Positions 54,338 through 63,656 of a stretch of 64,000 nt of DNA are shown piece after piece. How positions within the stretch are numbered: the stretch's first letter is position 1; every line of letters starts with the position of its first letter. This DNA comes from Streptomyces sp. SLBN-31 (GTDB lineage Bacteria > Actinomycetota > Actinomycetes > Streptomycetales > Streptomycetaceae), in contig NZ_VFNC01000002.1 of assembly GCF_006715395.1 (NCBI RefSeq), forward strand, positions 3,534,001 through 3,598,000, read 5' to 3'. The notes below the pieces were generated by a model. The model ran no database searches. It was not told the origin of the DNA and saw only the letters and a program-made list of their open reading frames with translations. The position numbers and the translations under genes are program-made.

Positions 54338-56143
54338 GTGAGCGGAACGTCCGAAGGGCCGGCGCCCACGGCAGACCTCGACCGGGGCGCCGCAACAGAG
54401 AGTGACACCATCTACCGGTCCGTCTTCGCGGACGCCCCCCTCGCCATGGCGGTGGTCGACCGCGAGGGTCTGGTCGTCAGCGCCAACGACGGCTTCGGCG
54501 CCCTGCTCGGCAGTCCGCCCGGGTCCCTGGTGGGCCGGATCGCGGCCGACCTGGTGGATCTGGCCTCCGACGCCCGGACCTGGCACGCCTACCGCGAGGT
54601 GCTGCGCGGGCGGGAGGCCCGGCTGCGCTGCACCCGCCGGCTCAAGCACCCCGACGGGCAGTCGGTCTGGGCCCAGGTCGCCGTGCACCCGCTGCCCGCC
54701 CCGGCCGACGGCCTACTGATGTCCGTCACGGACATCAGTGCCCAGCGTGAACTCCAGGGCCGTCTGCGGCACTTGCAGATGTACGACCCGGTGACCCGGC
54801 TGCCCAACCGCACCCTGTTCTTCGAGCGCCTGACGGCCGCGCTGGAGGCGGAGGCGTACGAGGACGGCGGGACCGGGCGGATCGGCCTGTGCTACCTGGA
54901 CCTCGACGGCTTCAAGGCGATCAACGACACCCTCGGCCACCGCGTGGGCGACCGGCTGCTGGCCGCCGTGGCCGAGCGGCTCACGCGCTGCGCCGACGAG
55001 GCGGGTTACGCCAGAGCCAGCGCGCCGCTGGTGGCGAGACTGGGCGGCGACGAGTTCGCCCTGCTCGTCGAGGACTCGACGGGCACCGACCAACTGGCCG
55101 AGCTCGCCGAGTCGGTGCTCAGGGCCGTCCAGGCGCCCTTCGACCTGGCGGACCGCCGGCTGTCGGTCTCGGCGTCCATCGGCGTCGTCGAACGGCACGC
55201 GTCCGGCACCACACCGACCGCCCTGATGCAGGCCGCCGACACCACCCTGTACTGGGCCAAGGCCGACGGAAAGGCCCGCTGGACGCTCTTCGACCCGGAG
55301 CGCAACGCCCACCGCATGACCCGCCAGGCCCTCGCCTCCACCCTCCGGCCCGCCATCGAGCGCGGTGAGTTCGTCCTGGAGTACCAGCCGCTGGTGGGGA
55401 TGGAGGACGGCCGGCTGCGCGGTGTGGAGGCCCTGGTCCGCTGGAACCACCCGCAGTTCGGTGTCCTGACGCCGAATCGGTTCATCGGACTGGCCGAGGA
55501 GGACGGCTCGATCGTGCCGCTGGGCCGCTGGGCGCTGCGCACGGCCTGCCGTCAGGCGCGCCGCTGGCAGCTGGACCATCCGGACCGGCCGCCGCTGTTC
55601 GTCAGCGTCAACGTGGCCGTGCGCCAGGTGTGGGACTCCGACCTGGTGGCCGACGTGGCGCAGACGCTCGCGGAGACGGGCCTGGCGCCCGACCTGCTGC
55701 AGCTGGAGCTGACGGAGTCGGCCGTGATGGGCTCGGCCGGCCGTCCGCTGCAGGCGCTGCAGGCCCTCAGCGACATGGGCGTCCACATCGCCATCGACGA
55801 CTTCGGCACCGGTTACTCCAACCTCGCCTACCTCAGCCGGCTGCCGGTGTCGGTCCTGAAGCTGGACGGGTCCTTCGTACGGGGCTTCCAGTACGAGAGC
55901 GACAAGGACGGGGCCGTGCCGCCCAACCCGGCCGACGAGGTGGTGGTGGAGGCGATGATCCAACTCGCCCACCGGCTGGGCCTGACGGTCACCGCGGAGT
56001 GCGTGGAGACCTCGGCCCAGGCGACCCGGCTGCGCCGCATCGGCTGCGACACCGGCCAGGGCTGGCTGTACTCGCGGCCGGTCTCGCCGGGCCGCATCGC
56101 GGAGTTGATGGGGGATCAGGCGTACGCGGTCGGCAACCCGTAG
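54338..56143 (+). CDS. cdgA: PAS-GGDEF-EAL cyclic-di-GMP enzyme
   Basis: A 601-residue cytoplasmic protein with an N-terminal PAS domain (about residues 21-145), a GGDEF domain (145-320) with intact GGDEF at 236-240, and an EAL domain (330-590) with intact EAL at 364-366 and [20 protein letters not shown]. It can in principle both make and break c-di-GMP. The RxxD inhibitory site before GGDEF is degenerate (RASA), so product inhibition may be lost. The chosen GTG at 54338 has GGGAG upstream; earlier in-frame starts lack one. S. coelicolor CdgA has, from memory, this architecture and neighbourhood. It may affect development by setting BldD activity. Confidence 0.9.
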   Translation: MSGTSEGPAPTADLDRGAATESDTIYRSVFADAPLAMAVVDREGLVVSANDGFGALLGSPPGSLVGRIAADLVDLASDARTWHAYREVLRGREARLRCTRRLKHPDGQSVWAQVAVHPLPAPADGLLMSVTDISAQRELQGRLRHLQMYDPVTRLPNRTLFFERLTAALEAEAYEDGGTGRIGLCYLDLDGFKAINDTLGHRVGDRLLAAVAERLTRCADEAGYARASAPLVARLGGDEFALLVEDSTGTDQLAELAESVLRAVQAPFDLADRRLSVSASIGVVERHASGTTPTALMQAADTTLYWAKADGKARWTLFDPERNAHRMTRQALASTLRPAIERGEFVLEYQPLVGMEDGRLRGVEALVRWNHPQFGVLTPNRFIGLAEEDGSIVPLGRWALRTACRQARRWQLDHPDRPPLFVSVNVAVRQVWDSDLVADVAQTLAETGLAPDLLQLELTESAVMGSAGRPLQALQALSDMGVHIAIDDFGTGYSNLAYLSRLPVSVLKLDGSFVRGFQYESDKDGAVPPNPADEVVVEAMIQLAHRLGLTVTAECVETSAQATRLRRIGCDTGQGWLYSRPVSPGRIAELMGDQAYAVGNP

Positions 56144-57210
56144 GCGTCCGCGATCAGTTCGTAGGAGCGCAGGCGCAGCTTGCCGGTGTGGGCGTGCGAG
56201 GTGAGCATCAACTCGTCGGCGCCGGTGCGCTTGTGCAGGGCGTCCAGGCCGGCGCGCACCTCCTCCGCCGAGCCGTGCACGATGTTGGCGGTCCAGGACT
56301 GCGCGAACTCCTCCTCGTACGGGCTGAATTCGTGCTTCTCGGCCTCGTCGGGGTCGGGGAAGAGACCGGGGCGCCCGGTGCGCAGGCGGATCATGTTGAG
56401 CGCCATGGCCCGGGTCTGCCGCCGCGCCTCGCGCTCGTCGTCGGTGGCGAGGGCGGAGACCCCGATGAGGGCGTAGGGCTCGTCGAGGACCTCGGAGGGA
56501 CGGAAGGACTCGCGGTACAGCTCCAGCGCCGGGACGGTGTTCTGCGCCGAGAAGTGGTGCGCGAAGGCGAAGGGCAGGCCGAGGGCGGCGGCGAGGCGGG
56601 CGCTGAAGCCGGAGGAGCCGAGCAGCCAGACCGGGGGCCGGTGCGGGGACTGGACGCCGCCGGGGCTGCTCCCCTGGATCGGGCCGGGGATCGCGCGGAT
56701 GCGGCGATAGGGGTGGCCGTCGGGGAAGTCGTCGTCCAGGAAGCGGGTGAGCTCCATCAGCTGCTGGGGGAAGTCGTCGGCGCCCTCGTTCAGGGTGTCG
56801 GTGCGGCGCAGGGCGGCGGCGGTGGCACCGTCGGTGCCCGGGGCGCGGCCGAGGCCGAGGTCGACGCGGCCCGGGGCCAGGGCCTCCAGCGTGCCGAACT
56901 GCTCGGCGATGACGAGGGGCGCGTGGTTGGGCAGCATGACGCCGCCGGAGCCGAGGCGGATGCGGTCCGTGTGGGCGGCGAGGTGGGCGAGGATCACGGC
57001 CGGGGAGGAGGAGGCGACGCCCGGCATGGAGTGGTGCTCGGCGACCCAGTAGCGGTGGAAGCCGCGGGACTCCGTGAAGCGGGCCAGGTCGACACTGGTG
57101 CGCAGGGCGTCGGTGGCGGTACTGCCCGCTCCCACGGTCACCAGGTCCAGCACGGAGAGGGGAACGGGGGCGGTGCCCTGCACCACGCCTCGGATCTCGT
57201 CTGCCACCAC
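56116..57210 (-). CDS. LLM-class flavin-dependent oxidoreductase
   Basis: A 364-residue luciferase-like monooxygenase fold, using FMN or F420. Typical elements are [19 protein letters not shown] near residue 60, [20 protein letters not shown], and [13 protein letters not shown]. The [20 protein letters not shown] stretch is the phosphate-binding region. The GTG at 57210 follows an AGGAGG 8 bases upstream. Its last 28 bases overlap the convergent cdgA gene. Its location next to a racemase pair could mean a role in the same catabolic pathway, but these enzymes are numerous and the link is weak. Confidence 0.85.
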   Translation of the reverse strand: MVADEIRGVVQGTAPVPLSVLDLVTVGAGSTATDALRTSVDLARFTESRGFHRYWVAEHHSMPGVASSSPAVILAHLAAHTDRIRLGSGGVMLPNHAPLVIAEQFGTLEALAPGRVDLGLGRAPGTDGATAAALRRTDTLNEGADDFPQQLMELTRFLDDDFPDGHPYRRIRAIPGPIQGSSPGGVQSPHRPPVWLLGSSGFSARLAAALGLPFAFAHHFSAQNTVPALELYRESFRPSEVLDEPYALIGVSALATDDEREARRQTRAMALNMIRLRTGRPGLFPDPDEAEKHEFSPYEEEFAQSWTANIVHGSAEEVRAGLDALHKRTGADELMLTSHAHTGKLRLRSYELIADAYGLPTAYA

Positions 57211-57291
57211 GGTGGATGCCTCCTGTTCGGTACGACGCGGGGTGCGCGCAGCCGTAACAGGAGGCACTCTCCGTTTATTCCCGGGGGCCGC

Positions 57292-58023
57292 TCACGCCTG
57301 CACGATCGGCTCCCTCGTGAACAGCGCGCCCAGCCGCGGCGCGTTCACCCGCCGGTCGGCCAGCCGCAGGCCCTCCCAGACCGTGACCTGGTTGGCGGTG
57401 AGGACCGGCTTGCCCAGTTCCTTCTCCAGGGTCTGGACGTGGGCCGCGGTGTGCAGGGCCGTGTCGGGCAGGAGGAGGACGTCGGCGTCGGGGCGGTCGG
57501 CCTCCCGGGCCAGCGCCAGGACCTCCGCCTCGCCCCAGGTGCCGACCTCGGCCGCGGTGACGATGCCGGCGCCGTGGACGTGCGTCACCTCGAAGCCGCC
57601 CGCCCGCAGGAAGTCCGCGAAGAGGCCGGCCACGTCCTCGGGGTAGGTCGCGCCGACCGCCACCCGGTGGGCCTTGATCTCCCGCAGCGCGTTGACGAAG
57701 GCGAAGGACGTCGAGGAGGCCGGCATCCCGGCCGCGACGGCGAGGCCGCGCACCTGCTCGTGGGCGCCCTCCCAGCCGTAGACGAAGCTGCCGCTGGTGC
57801 ACGCCCAGACCACGGACTCGGCGCCCGCCATGCGCAGTTCCTCGACACCCGCCGCGAGCCGCTCGGCCGAGCCCATCCGCCGCAGGGCGTCGACGCGGTG
57901 CGCGTCCTCGCCGATCTCGGTGTGGATGACGTCGAGGCGGATGTCGCTGCCGAGCAGCTGCTCGAGGCGCGGGTAGTCGTCCTCGGCGGAGTGGCCGGGG
58001 TAGAGGAATCCGAGTGCGGTCAT
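57292..58023 (-). CDS. maleate isomerase/EutA-like Asp/Glu-racemase-superfamily protein
   Basis: A 243-residue protein of the maleate cis-trans isomerase/arylmalonate decarboxylase group. The first catalytic cysteine is present in VVWACTSGSFVYG near residue 74. The second, normally in a SCTNL-type loop, is replaced (LLLPDTALHT), so classic two-cysteine isomerisation is not expected unless the partner protein supplies it. The ATG overlaps the stop of the second racemase-like gene by four bases (ATGA), so they form one transcript. EutA of ectoine catabolism is a relative, and an Ehu-type importer lies nearby. Confidence 0.8.
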   Translation of the reverse strand: MTALGFLYPGHSAEDDYPRLEQLLGSDIRLDVIHTEIGEDAHRVDALRRMGSAERLAAGVEELRMAGAESVVWACTSGSFVYGWEGAHEQVRGLAVAAGMPASSTSFAFVNALREIKAHRVAVGATYPEDVAGLFADFLRAGGFEVTHVHGAGIVTAAEVGTWGEAEVLALAREADRPDADVLLLPDTALHTAAHVQTLEKELGKPVLTANQVTVWEGLRLADRRVNAPRLGALFTREPIVQA

Positions 58024-58824
58024 GCCATGCCTTCCTGCTGTTGTTCACCGTCCGGAAGTTCCGGCAGTACGGGACCCGACCGCGCCGCCGGATCGATCAG
58101 CGCCTGATAAGGCCCCGTGGCCCGAGTACCCATTCGGGCGAGCGCCGCCCACATCGTGACCTGGTTGGCCGAGATCACCGGCATGCGCAGTTCGGCCTCC
58201 AGTTGGGGGATGACGTCGTAGGTCGGCAGGTTGGTGCAGCTGATGAACAGCGCGTCCGCGCCGCCCGCCGCCGCGCACGGCCCTGCGGGCCATGGCCACC
58301 ACCTCGCGGTACGGCACCGTCCAGATGTGCCTGGTCAGGCCCATGAACGCGCATCCGGCGACGGTGACGCCGGCCTCGGCCACGTACTCCTCCAGCGCGC
58401 GGGTGACCGACACGGTGTACGGGGTCACCAGCGCCACCCGGTGCGCTCCGAGCGCCGCCAGCGCCTCGAGGAGCGCGCCCGAGGTGGTGACCGAGGGCAC
58501 CGCGCCCGCGCGGGTCATCGCCACGCACATCGCCCGCTCGCCGGCGATCCCGCCGACGAAACTGCCCGAGGTACAGGCGTAGGCGACGACCTCGGGGGAG
58601 ATCGCGGTGAGCGTGCGCACCGCGTCGTCCAGCGTCTCGTGCTCGCTGACCAGCCGGGCCAGGTCGAGACTCACCTCGACCGGCACGTACGGCGTCCGCG
58701 TCAGATGCAGCGAGACGTCGTCGGGGACCCAGCGCCACAGCTCGCGGTCGAGCGCGAAGTCGAAGGGTGCCACGACTCCGACGCCGCGTTGCGGCCGCGG
58801 TCCGCCGAGGAAGGAGACATCCAT
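58020..58824 (-). pseudogene. second maleate isomerase/EutA-like gene, frameshifted
   Basis: The first part (from ATG 58824, or GTG 58842) encodes a normal N-terminal half with the first catalytic cysteine in VAYACTSGSFVGG. Near 58260-58280, in a GC-only run, the frame shifts by one base. In the adjacent frame the protein continues DALFISCTNLPTYDVIPQLE, with the second catalytic cysteine, and ends EGMA at 58020, overlapping the next gene's start. Without the shift the product would be about 268 residues. Both halves are well conserved, so this is either a recent mutation or an assembly error. Confidence 0.75.
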
Positions 58825-58889
58825 GACGGGCACCGCCCTCACTGTGCGAAAGGGGTGGGCAACGGACCGTGCGCACGCTCGTGTTGACG

Positions 58890-58918
58890 AAGGTAGGTTC
58901 GGGTGCGAGCGTGGTCAA
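58890..58918 (-). promoter_or_regulatory. promoter for the racemase-like gene pair
   Basis: Read on the minus strand: TTGACC (58918-58913), a 17-base spacer, and TACCTT (58895-58890), a good housekeeping-type promoter. It would start transcription near 58883, about 40-60 bases before the candidate start codons. The divergent dehydrogenase gene begins at 58967, so the 124-142-base gap is a shared control region. Confidence 0.6.
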
Positions 58919-58966
58919 ACCTCGCATGTCAGACGGCCGCCACCCACCGGAATCGAGCCTTCCTGC

Positions 58967-59914
58967 ATGACTGTCCCCACCCTTCTGGTCCTGGACGCCG
59001 ACCCCCTCCCCCGCCTCGGCAGGCTCACCGGCCGGGCCCGTGTCGAGCACGCCGACGGCTCCACGCTCGCCGAGCGGCTGCCGCACGCGGACGTGCTGCT
59101 GGTCTGGGACTTCACCTCGCGGGCGGTGCGGGACGCCTGGCCGGGTGAGGGCCCGCGGCCGCGCTGGGTGCACACGGCGAGCGCGGGTGTGGACCATCTG
59201 ATGTGTCCGGAACTGGCCGCGTCCGACACGGTGGTGACCAACGCGCGCGGTGTCTTCGACCAGCCGATCGCCGAGTACGTCCTCGCCCTCGTCCTGTCCA
59301 TGGCGAAGGAGTTGCCGGGGACGTGGGAGTTGCAGCGGGAGCGCACCTGGCGGCACCGGGAGAGCCAACGGGTGGCGGGCACGCGCGCGGTGGTGGTCGG
59401 TTCGGGGCCCATCGGCCGTACGATCGCCCGGCTGCTGAAGGCGCTCGACGTGACGACGGCGATCGTCGGGCGCACCCCGCACACCGGTATCCACGGCCCC
59501 GAGGACCTCGACCGGCTGATCGCCCGCGCCGACTGGGTGATCGCGGCGGCACCGCTCACCGAGCAGACGTACGGCATGTTCGACAAGCGCCGGTTCGGGG
59601 TGATGCAACCCTCGGCCCGCTTCATCAACATCGGTCGGGGCGGTCTGGTGGTCGAGGACGCCCTGACGGAGGCGCTGGCCAAGCGGTGGATCGCGGGCGC
59701 CGCACTGGACGTCTTCGACCACGAACCCCTCCCGCCCGACAGTCCGTTGTGGGAGGTCCCGGGTCTGATCGTGTCCCCGCACATGAGCGGCGACACCGTC
59801 GGCTGGCGCGATCAGCTCGGTACTCAGTTCGTCGAGTTGTGGGAGCGCTGGGAGGCGGGCAGACCGCTGCTGAACGTGGTCGACAAGAAACGCGGGTACG
59901 TACCGGGACGCTGA
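58967..59914 (+). CDS. D-2-hydroxyacid dehydrogenase
   Basis: A 315-residue NAD(P)-dependent D-isomer-specific 2-hydroxyacid dehydrogenase. The nucleotide loop is VVVGSGPIGRTIARLL. The catalytic Arg is in INIGRGGLVVED, Glu in VFDHEPLPPDSPLW, and His in VSPHMSGDT. It interconverts a 2-oxo acid and a D-2-hydroxy acid. It is divergent from the racemase pair and is followed 22 bases later by the amidase gene, so it probably acts in the same pathway. Confidence 0.88.
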   Translation: MTVPTLLVLDADPLPRLGRLTGRARVEHADGSTLAERLPHADVLLVWDFTSRAVRDAWPGEGPRPRWVHTASAGVDHLMCPELAASDTVVTNARGVFDQPIAEYVLALVLSMAKELPGTWELQRERTWRHRESQRVAGTRAVVVGSGPIGRTIARLLKALDVTTAIVGRTPHTGIHGPEDLDRLIARADWVIAAAPLTEQTYGMFDKRRFGVMQPSARFINIGRGGLVVEDALTEALAKRWIAGAALDVFDHEPLPPDSPLWEVPGLIVSPHMSGDTVGWRDQLGTQFVELWERWEAGRPLLNVVDKKRGYVPGR

Positions 59915-59936
59915 ACGGCCAGGCGATGGAGGGCAG

Positions 59937-61334
59937 ATGACGGACCCCGACCTCACGGAACTGACCGCCGCACGACTCGTGGAGGGCTATCGCAAGGGCG
60001 AGTTCAGTCCGGAGGAGGCCAGCCGGGCCGTGCTGGAAAGGGCCGAGCGCATCCAGCCGGAAGTGAACGCGTTCGTACGGCTGTTGCCCGAGCAGGCCCT
60101 CGCGCAGGCCCGGGAGTCGACGGAACGCTGGCGGCGCGGCGAGCCGAGGGGCCTGGTCGACGGGGTCCCGACGACCGTGAAGGACATCATCCTGCTGCGC
60201 GGCGCCCCCACCCTGCGAGGGTCTAGAACCATCTCCGAGAAGGGCCGTTGGGAGGAAAACGCGCCTTCCGTCGCCCGGCTGCGCGAGCACGGCGCGGTGT
60301 TCGTCGGCAAGACGACGACCCCGGAGTTCGGCTGGAAGGGCGTGACGGACTCACCGCTGTCGGGGGTCACCCGCAACCCGCACGATCCGTCCCGTACGGC
60401 CGGCGGCTCCAGTGGCGGCGCGGCGGCCGCGGTGGCCCTCGGCGCGGGTCCCCTGGCCCTCGGCACGGACGGCGGCGGCAGTGTCCGTATCCCGGCGGCC
60501 TTCTGCGGCGTCTTCGCGCTGAAGCCGACCTACGGCCGCGTCCCGCTCTACCCCGCGAGCGCCTTCGGCACGCTGGCGCACGTGGGCCCGATGACCCGGG
60601 ACGCGGCGGACGCGGCGCTGCTGCTCGACGTGATCGGGACGCCGGACTCCCGCGACTGGTCGGCACTCGGCCCGGCCCCCGGGTCGTTCTCGGCGGGGCT
60701 GGCGGGCGGGGTGCGGGGGCTGCGCGTGGCGTACTCTCCGACGCTCGGCGGGCAGGTGGCCGTACGTCCCGCGGTGGCCGCCGCGGTACGGCGCGGGGTG
60801 GAGCGGCTGGCGGAACTCGGCGCGTACGTCACCGAGTCCGACCCCGACTTCGCCGACCCGGTGGACGCCTTCCACACCCTGTGGTTCTCGGGGGCGGCCC
60901 GGGTGACCTCGCAACTCGGTGCGCGGCAGCGGGAGTCGCTGGACCCCGGGCTCAGGGAGATCTGTGCGACGGGGGCCCGGTTCTCCGCGCTGGACTACCT
61001 CGCCGCGGTGGACGTCCGTATGGAACTCGGCCGCCGCATGGGCCGCTTCCACGAGTCCTACGACCTCCTCGTCACCCCCACCCTGCCGATCACGGCGTTC
61101 GAGGCGGGCGCGGAGGTCCCGAAGGGCTCGGGGCACCGGCGCTGGACGGGGTGGACGCCGTTCACCTACCCGTTCAACATGACGCAGCAGCCGGCGGCCA
61201 CGCTGCCCGTCGGCACGGACGCGGACGGACTGCCCATCGGCCTGCAACTGGTGGCCGCCCGGCACCGGGACGACCTGGTGCTGCGGGCGGCGCACGCGCT
61301 GTACGAGGCCGGGGTCAGCGGCGGCGGAAGCTGA
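59937..61334 (+). CDS. amidase-signature family amidase
   Basis: A 465-residue amidase-signature hydrolase. The Ser-cisSer-Lys triad is visible: K82 in VPTTVKDIILL, the GGSSGG serines at 158-159, and nucleophile S182 in GTDGGGSVRIP. It hydrolyses a C-N amide bond of an unknown substrate. It is in line with the hydroxyacid dehydrogenase gene and convergent with the DUF3830 gene, overlapping it by 20 bases at their 3' ends. Confidence 0.9.
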   Translation: MTDPDLTELTAARLVEGYRKGEFSPEEASRAVLERAERIQPEVNAFVRLLPEQALAQARESTERWRRGEPRGLVDGVPTTVKDIILLRGAPTLRGSRTISEKGRWEENAPSVARLREHGAVFVGKTTTPEFGWKGVTDSPLSGVTRNPHDPSRTAGGSSGGAAAAVALGAGPLALGTDGGGSVRIPAAFCGVFALKPTYGRVPLYPASAFGTLAHVGPMTRDAADAALLLDVIGTPDSRDWSALGPAPGSFSAGLAGGVRGLRVAYSPTLGGQVAVRPAVAAAVRRGVERLAELGAYVTESDPDFADPVDAFHTLWFSGAARVTSQLGARQRESLDPGLREICATGARFSALDYLAAVDVRMELGRRMGRFHESYDLLVTPTLPITAFEAGAEVPKGSGHRRWTGWTPFTYPFNMTQQPAATLPVGTDADGLPIGLQLVAARHRDDLVLRAAHALYEAGVSGGGS

Positions 61335-61809
61335 GGGTCTCCCCCGCCGCTCCCGTGCGCCACAGGTCGTTGCAGGCCTCGGCCATCGCCTCCAGGCCCT
61401 CGACGACCTGGCCCCAGACGATGCCGGGCACCCAGCCGACGTCGGCGTTGAGCAGCAGGTTGTTGCGCTCGTAGAACAGGGCCAGGTCGACCACCGTGGT
61501 GCCGGGGCGGACCTCGCGGTCGTAGCCGTAGGCCCTGGTGCCCAGTTCGGTACCGGCGAAGGAGAAGTAGCACAGATCGCCGGGGATGGGGGTGACGGTC
61601 GGATTCTCGAGGGGCGGTTCCCGGTCGGCGAACGGCGGGAAGAGGGCGTAGATCTCGTTGCGCGCGTACTTGGCGTGGTAGACGTCGCCGCCCAGCGGAA
61701 GGGCGTCCCACACCGCGGCGCAGGTGCGGGGCGCGCGTTCGTCGAGGAGTCTCGCCGTGCAGCTGACGCCCCGCTTGTCCAGGGAGACTTCGATGTGACG
61801 GTCGGCCAT
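61315..61809 (-). CDS. DUF3830 protein (cyclophilin-like fold)
   Basis: A 164-residue protein matching DUF3830, a cyclophilin-like family of unknown function. Typical stretches are VWDALPLGGDVYHAKYARNE near residue 40, PIPGDLCYFSFAGTELG, and LFYERNNLLLNADVGWVPG. The ATG at 61809 has AGGAGGG just upstream. DUF3830 genes commonly occur beside amidase and racemase-family genes in catabolic clusters; this location fits that. It is divergent from the transporter operon with 168 bases between starts. Confidence 0.8.
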   Translation of the reverse strand: MADRHIEVSLDKRGVSCTARLLDERAPRTCAAVWDALPLGGDVYHAKYARNEIYALFPPFADREPPLENPTVTPIPGDLCYFSFAGTELGTRAYGYDREVRPGTTVVDLALFYERNNLLLNADVGWVPGIVWGQVVEGLEAMAEACNDLWRTGAAGETLSFRRR

Positions 61810-61977
61810 GTGCCCTCCTGTCGGCCTCTGCCTTCCCTGTTGTTGCCCGCGCAGGAGGAGGCCACGCGTGAGCGAGTGTGAAGCATCGGCGCACCCCGCT
61901 CGGGCGGCGCCCGCGCCCGCTGTGAACGGCCGCAAACGACCGGCATAGGCGCAATCGACTTGGGTAGGCGCGCGCCC

Positions 61978-62907
61978 ATGGCTCCACCACAGGGGAAGAA
62001 ACCAGGAAACGGCACGAGAACCCACGAGGTGAAAGGCATCCGCCGCCGCTCGCTGCTCGCGGGGGTAGCGGCGCTCGGCGTGGCGGGCGCGACCAGCGGG
62101 TGCAGCAGAGTAGCGACAGCAGACACCGGCGACGGCGGGCATCTGCTGGAGCAGCTGCGGGCGAAAGGCGTGGTCCGCCTCGGCCTTGCGGGCGAGCAGC
62201 CCTACGGTTACATCGGCAAGGACGGAAAGATGACGGGCTCGGCACCCGCCATCGCCGAGCGCATATTCAAGCGGCTCGGCGTCGAGCGGGTCGAGCCGTT
62301 CGCCACCGAGTTCGGCTCGCTCATCACCGGCCTGAACTCCCTTCAGTTCGACTGCGTCGCGGCCGGCATGTACATCACGCCGGAACGTTGCGGCCAGGTC
62401 ATCTTCGCCGACCCCGAGTACCAGATGCGCGACGCCTTCATCGTGCCCAAGGGGAACCCGAAGAACCTGCGCACCTACAAGGACATCGCCAGGACCGGCG
62501 CCCGGATGGCCACCGGCGTCGGCTACGCGGAGATCGACTACGCCAAGGAGGCCGGGGTAAAGCACATCACGACCCTGCCCGACCAGCTGGCCGGTCTCCT
62601 CGCGGTCGAGCAGGGCCGCGTCGACGTCTTCGTCGGCACGGCGGTCACCGTGCGCAACGTGGTGAAGGAGACCGGCACCACGAAGGTCGAGGGGACGCCG
62701 GAAGTCACCCCGTACATGGACGGGAAGCCGGTCATCGACGTCGGCGCCTTCGCCTTCCGCAGCCCGGAGACGCATCTCCGCGACGCCTTCAACCGCGAAC
62801 TGCACAAGATGAGGCGGAGCGGTGAACTGCTGGACGTCATGCGGCCCTTCGGATTCACGAAGGACCAGATGACGACCATCACCGCCAAGGAGAAGTGCAA
62901 GCCATGA
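61978..62907 (+). CDS. ehuB: ABC transporter substrate-binding lipoprotein, Ehu/amino-acid type
   Basis: A 309-residue polar-amino-acid-type binding protein. The N-terminus has basic residues with RRRSLLAG (possible Tat signal) and a lipobox ending ATSGC near residue 42. VVRLGLAGEQPYGYIGKDGK and DCVAAGMYITPERCGQVIFA are characteristic of family 3 binding proteins and close to EhuB, the ectoine/hydroxyectoine receptor. Ligand identity is not certain. The start at 61978 is chosen because it gives a normal signal sequence. Its stop overlaps the permease start (ATGA). Confidence 0.85.
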   Translation: MAPPQGKKPGNGTRTHEVKGIRRRSLLAGVAALGVAGATSGCSRVATADTGDGGHLLEQLRAKGVVRLGLAGEQPYGYIGKDGKMTGSAPAIAERIFKRLGVERVEPFATEFGSLITGLNSLQFDCVAAGMYITPERCGQVIFADPEYQMRDAFIVPKGNPKNLRTYKDIARTGARMATGVGYAEIDYAKEAGVKHITTLPDQLAGLLAVEQGRVDVFVGTAVTVRNVVKETGTTKVEGTPEVTPYMDGKPVIDVGAFAFRSPETHLRDAFNRELHKMRRSGELLDVMRPFGFTKDQMTTITAKEKCKP

Positions 62908-63656
62908 GCGAAATCAGCTGGGGTTTGTGGAAACTCCTCCTCAACGGCGTGTGGATCACCGTCCAGCTCACCGTCTTCAGCGCCGCGCTCGCCGCCGCGG
63001 TGGCCTTCGCCATCGGGCTGGCGCGCACCCACCGCCTGTGGATCGTGCGCTTCCTGTCCGGCGCCTACTTCGAGATATTCCGCGGCACCTCCGCGCTGAT
63101 CCTGATGTTCTGGATCTTCTTCGTGCTGCCGATCGGCTTCGGCTGGCAGCTGGTGCCGATGTGGGCCGCGGTGCTGGCCCTGGGCCTGAGCTACGGCGCG
63201 TACGGCTCGGAGGTGGTACGCGGCGCGGTCCAGGCGGTGGCACCGGCCCAGCGTGAGGCGGGCATCGCGCTCAGCTTCACGCCCGCCCAGCAGCTGCGCA
63301 AGATCATCCTTCCGCAGGCCTGGCCAGAGATGGTCCCGCCGTTCAACAACCTGCTCATCGAGCTGCTCAAGGGCAGTGCGCTGGTCTCGATCATGGGCGT
63401 CGGCGACATCGCCTTCGGCGCCTCGCTGGTGCGCAACGCCACCGGCCAGAGCGCGCCCGTGTACACGGTCATCCTCGTCATGTACTTCGTGCTGGCGTTC
63501 ATCCTCACCCGCGGCATGCGGCTGGTGGAGCGGCACGCCAAGGCGAACGTCGGCCGTGCCCCGCAGCGGCGCGAGGGCCTGCGGACCCGGATGAACGGCG
63601 GCCGCACGGACGACCTCGCGTCCTCCGGCGCGACGACCGCGGGAGGTGCCCGATGA
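62904..63656 (+). CDS. ehuC: ABC transporter permease, EhuC-like
   Basis: A 250-residue HisM/EhuC-type permease with about five membrane spans (first WITVQLTVFSAALAAAVAFA). The ATPase-contact loop is REAGIALSFTPAQQLRKIIL near residue 120. The C-terminal 40 residues are hydrophilic. It is the second gene of the importer operon, overlapping both neighbours by four bases. Confidence 0.88.
   Translation: MSEISWGLWKLLLNGVWITVQLTVFSAALAAAVAFAIGLARTHRLWIVRFLSGAYFEIFRGTSALILMFWIFFVLPIGFGWQLVPMWAAVLALGLSYGAYGSEVVRGAVQAVAPAQREAGIALSFTPAQQLRKIILPQAWPEMVPPFNNLLIELLKGSALVSIMGVGDIAFGASLVRNATGQSAPVYTVILVMYFVLAFILTRGMRLVERHAKANVGRAPQRREGLRTRMNGGRTDDLASSGATTAGGAR

Noticed and set aside
55630..58107. 825-codon plus-strand open frame
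   Set aside because: It is antisense to the flavin oxidoreductase and racemase genes and out of frame with cdgA, and its composition is typical of high-GC antisense frames.
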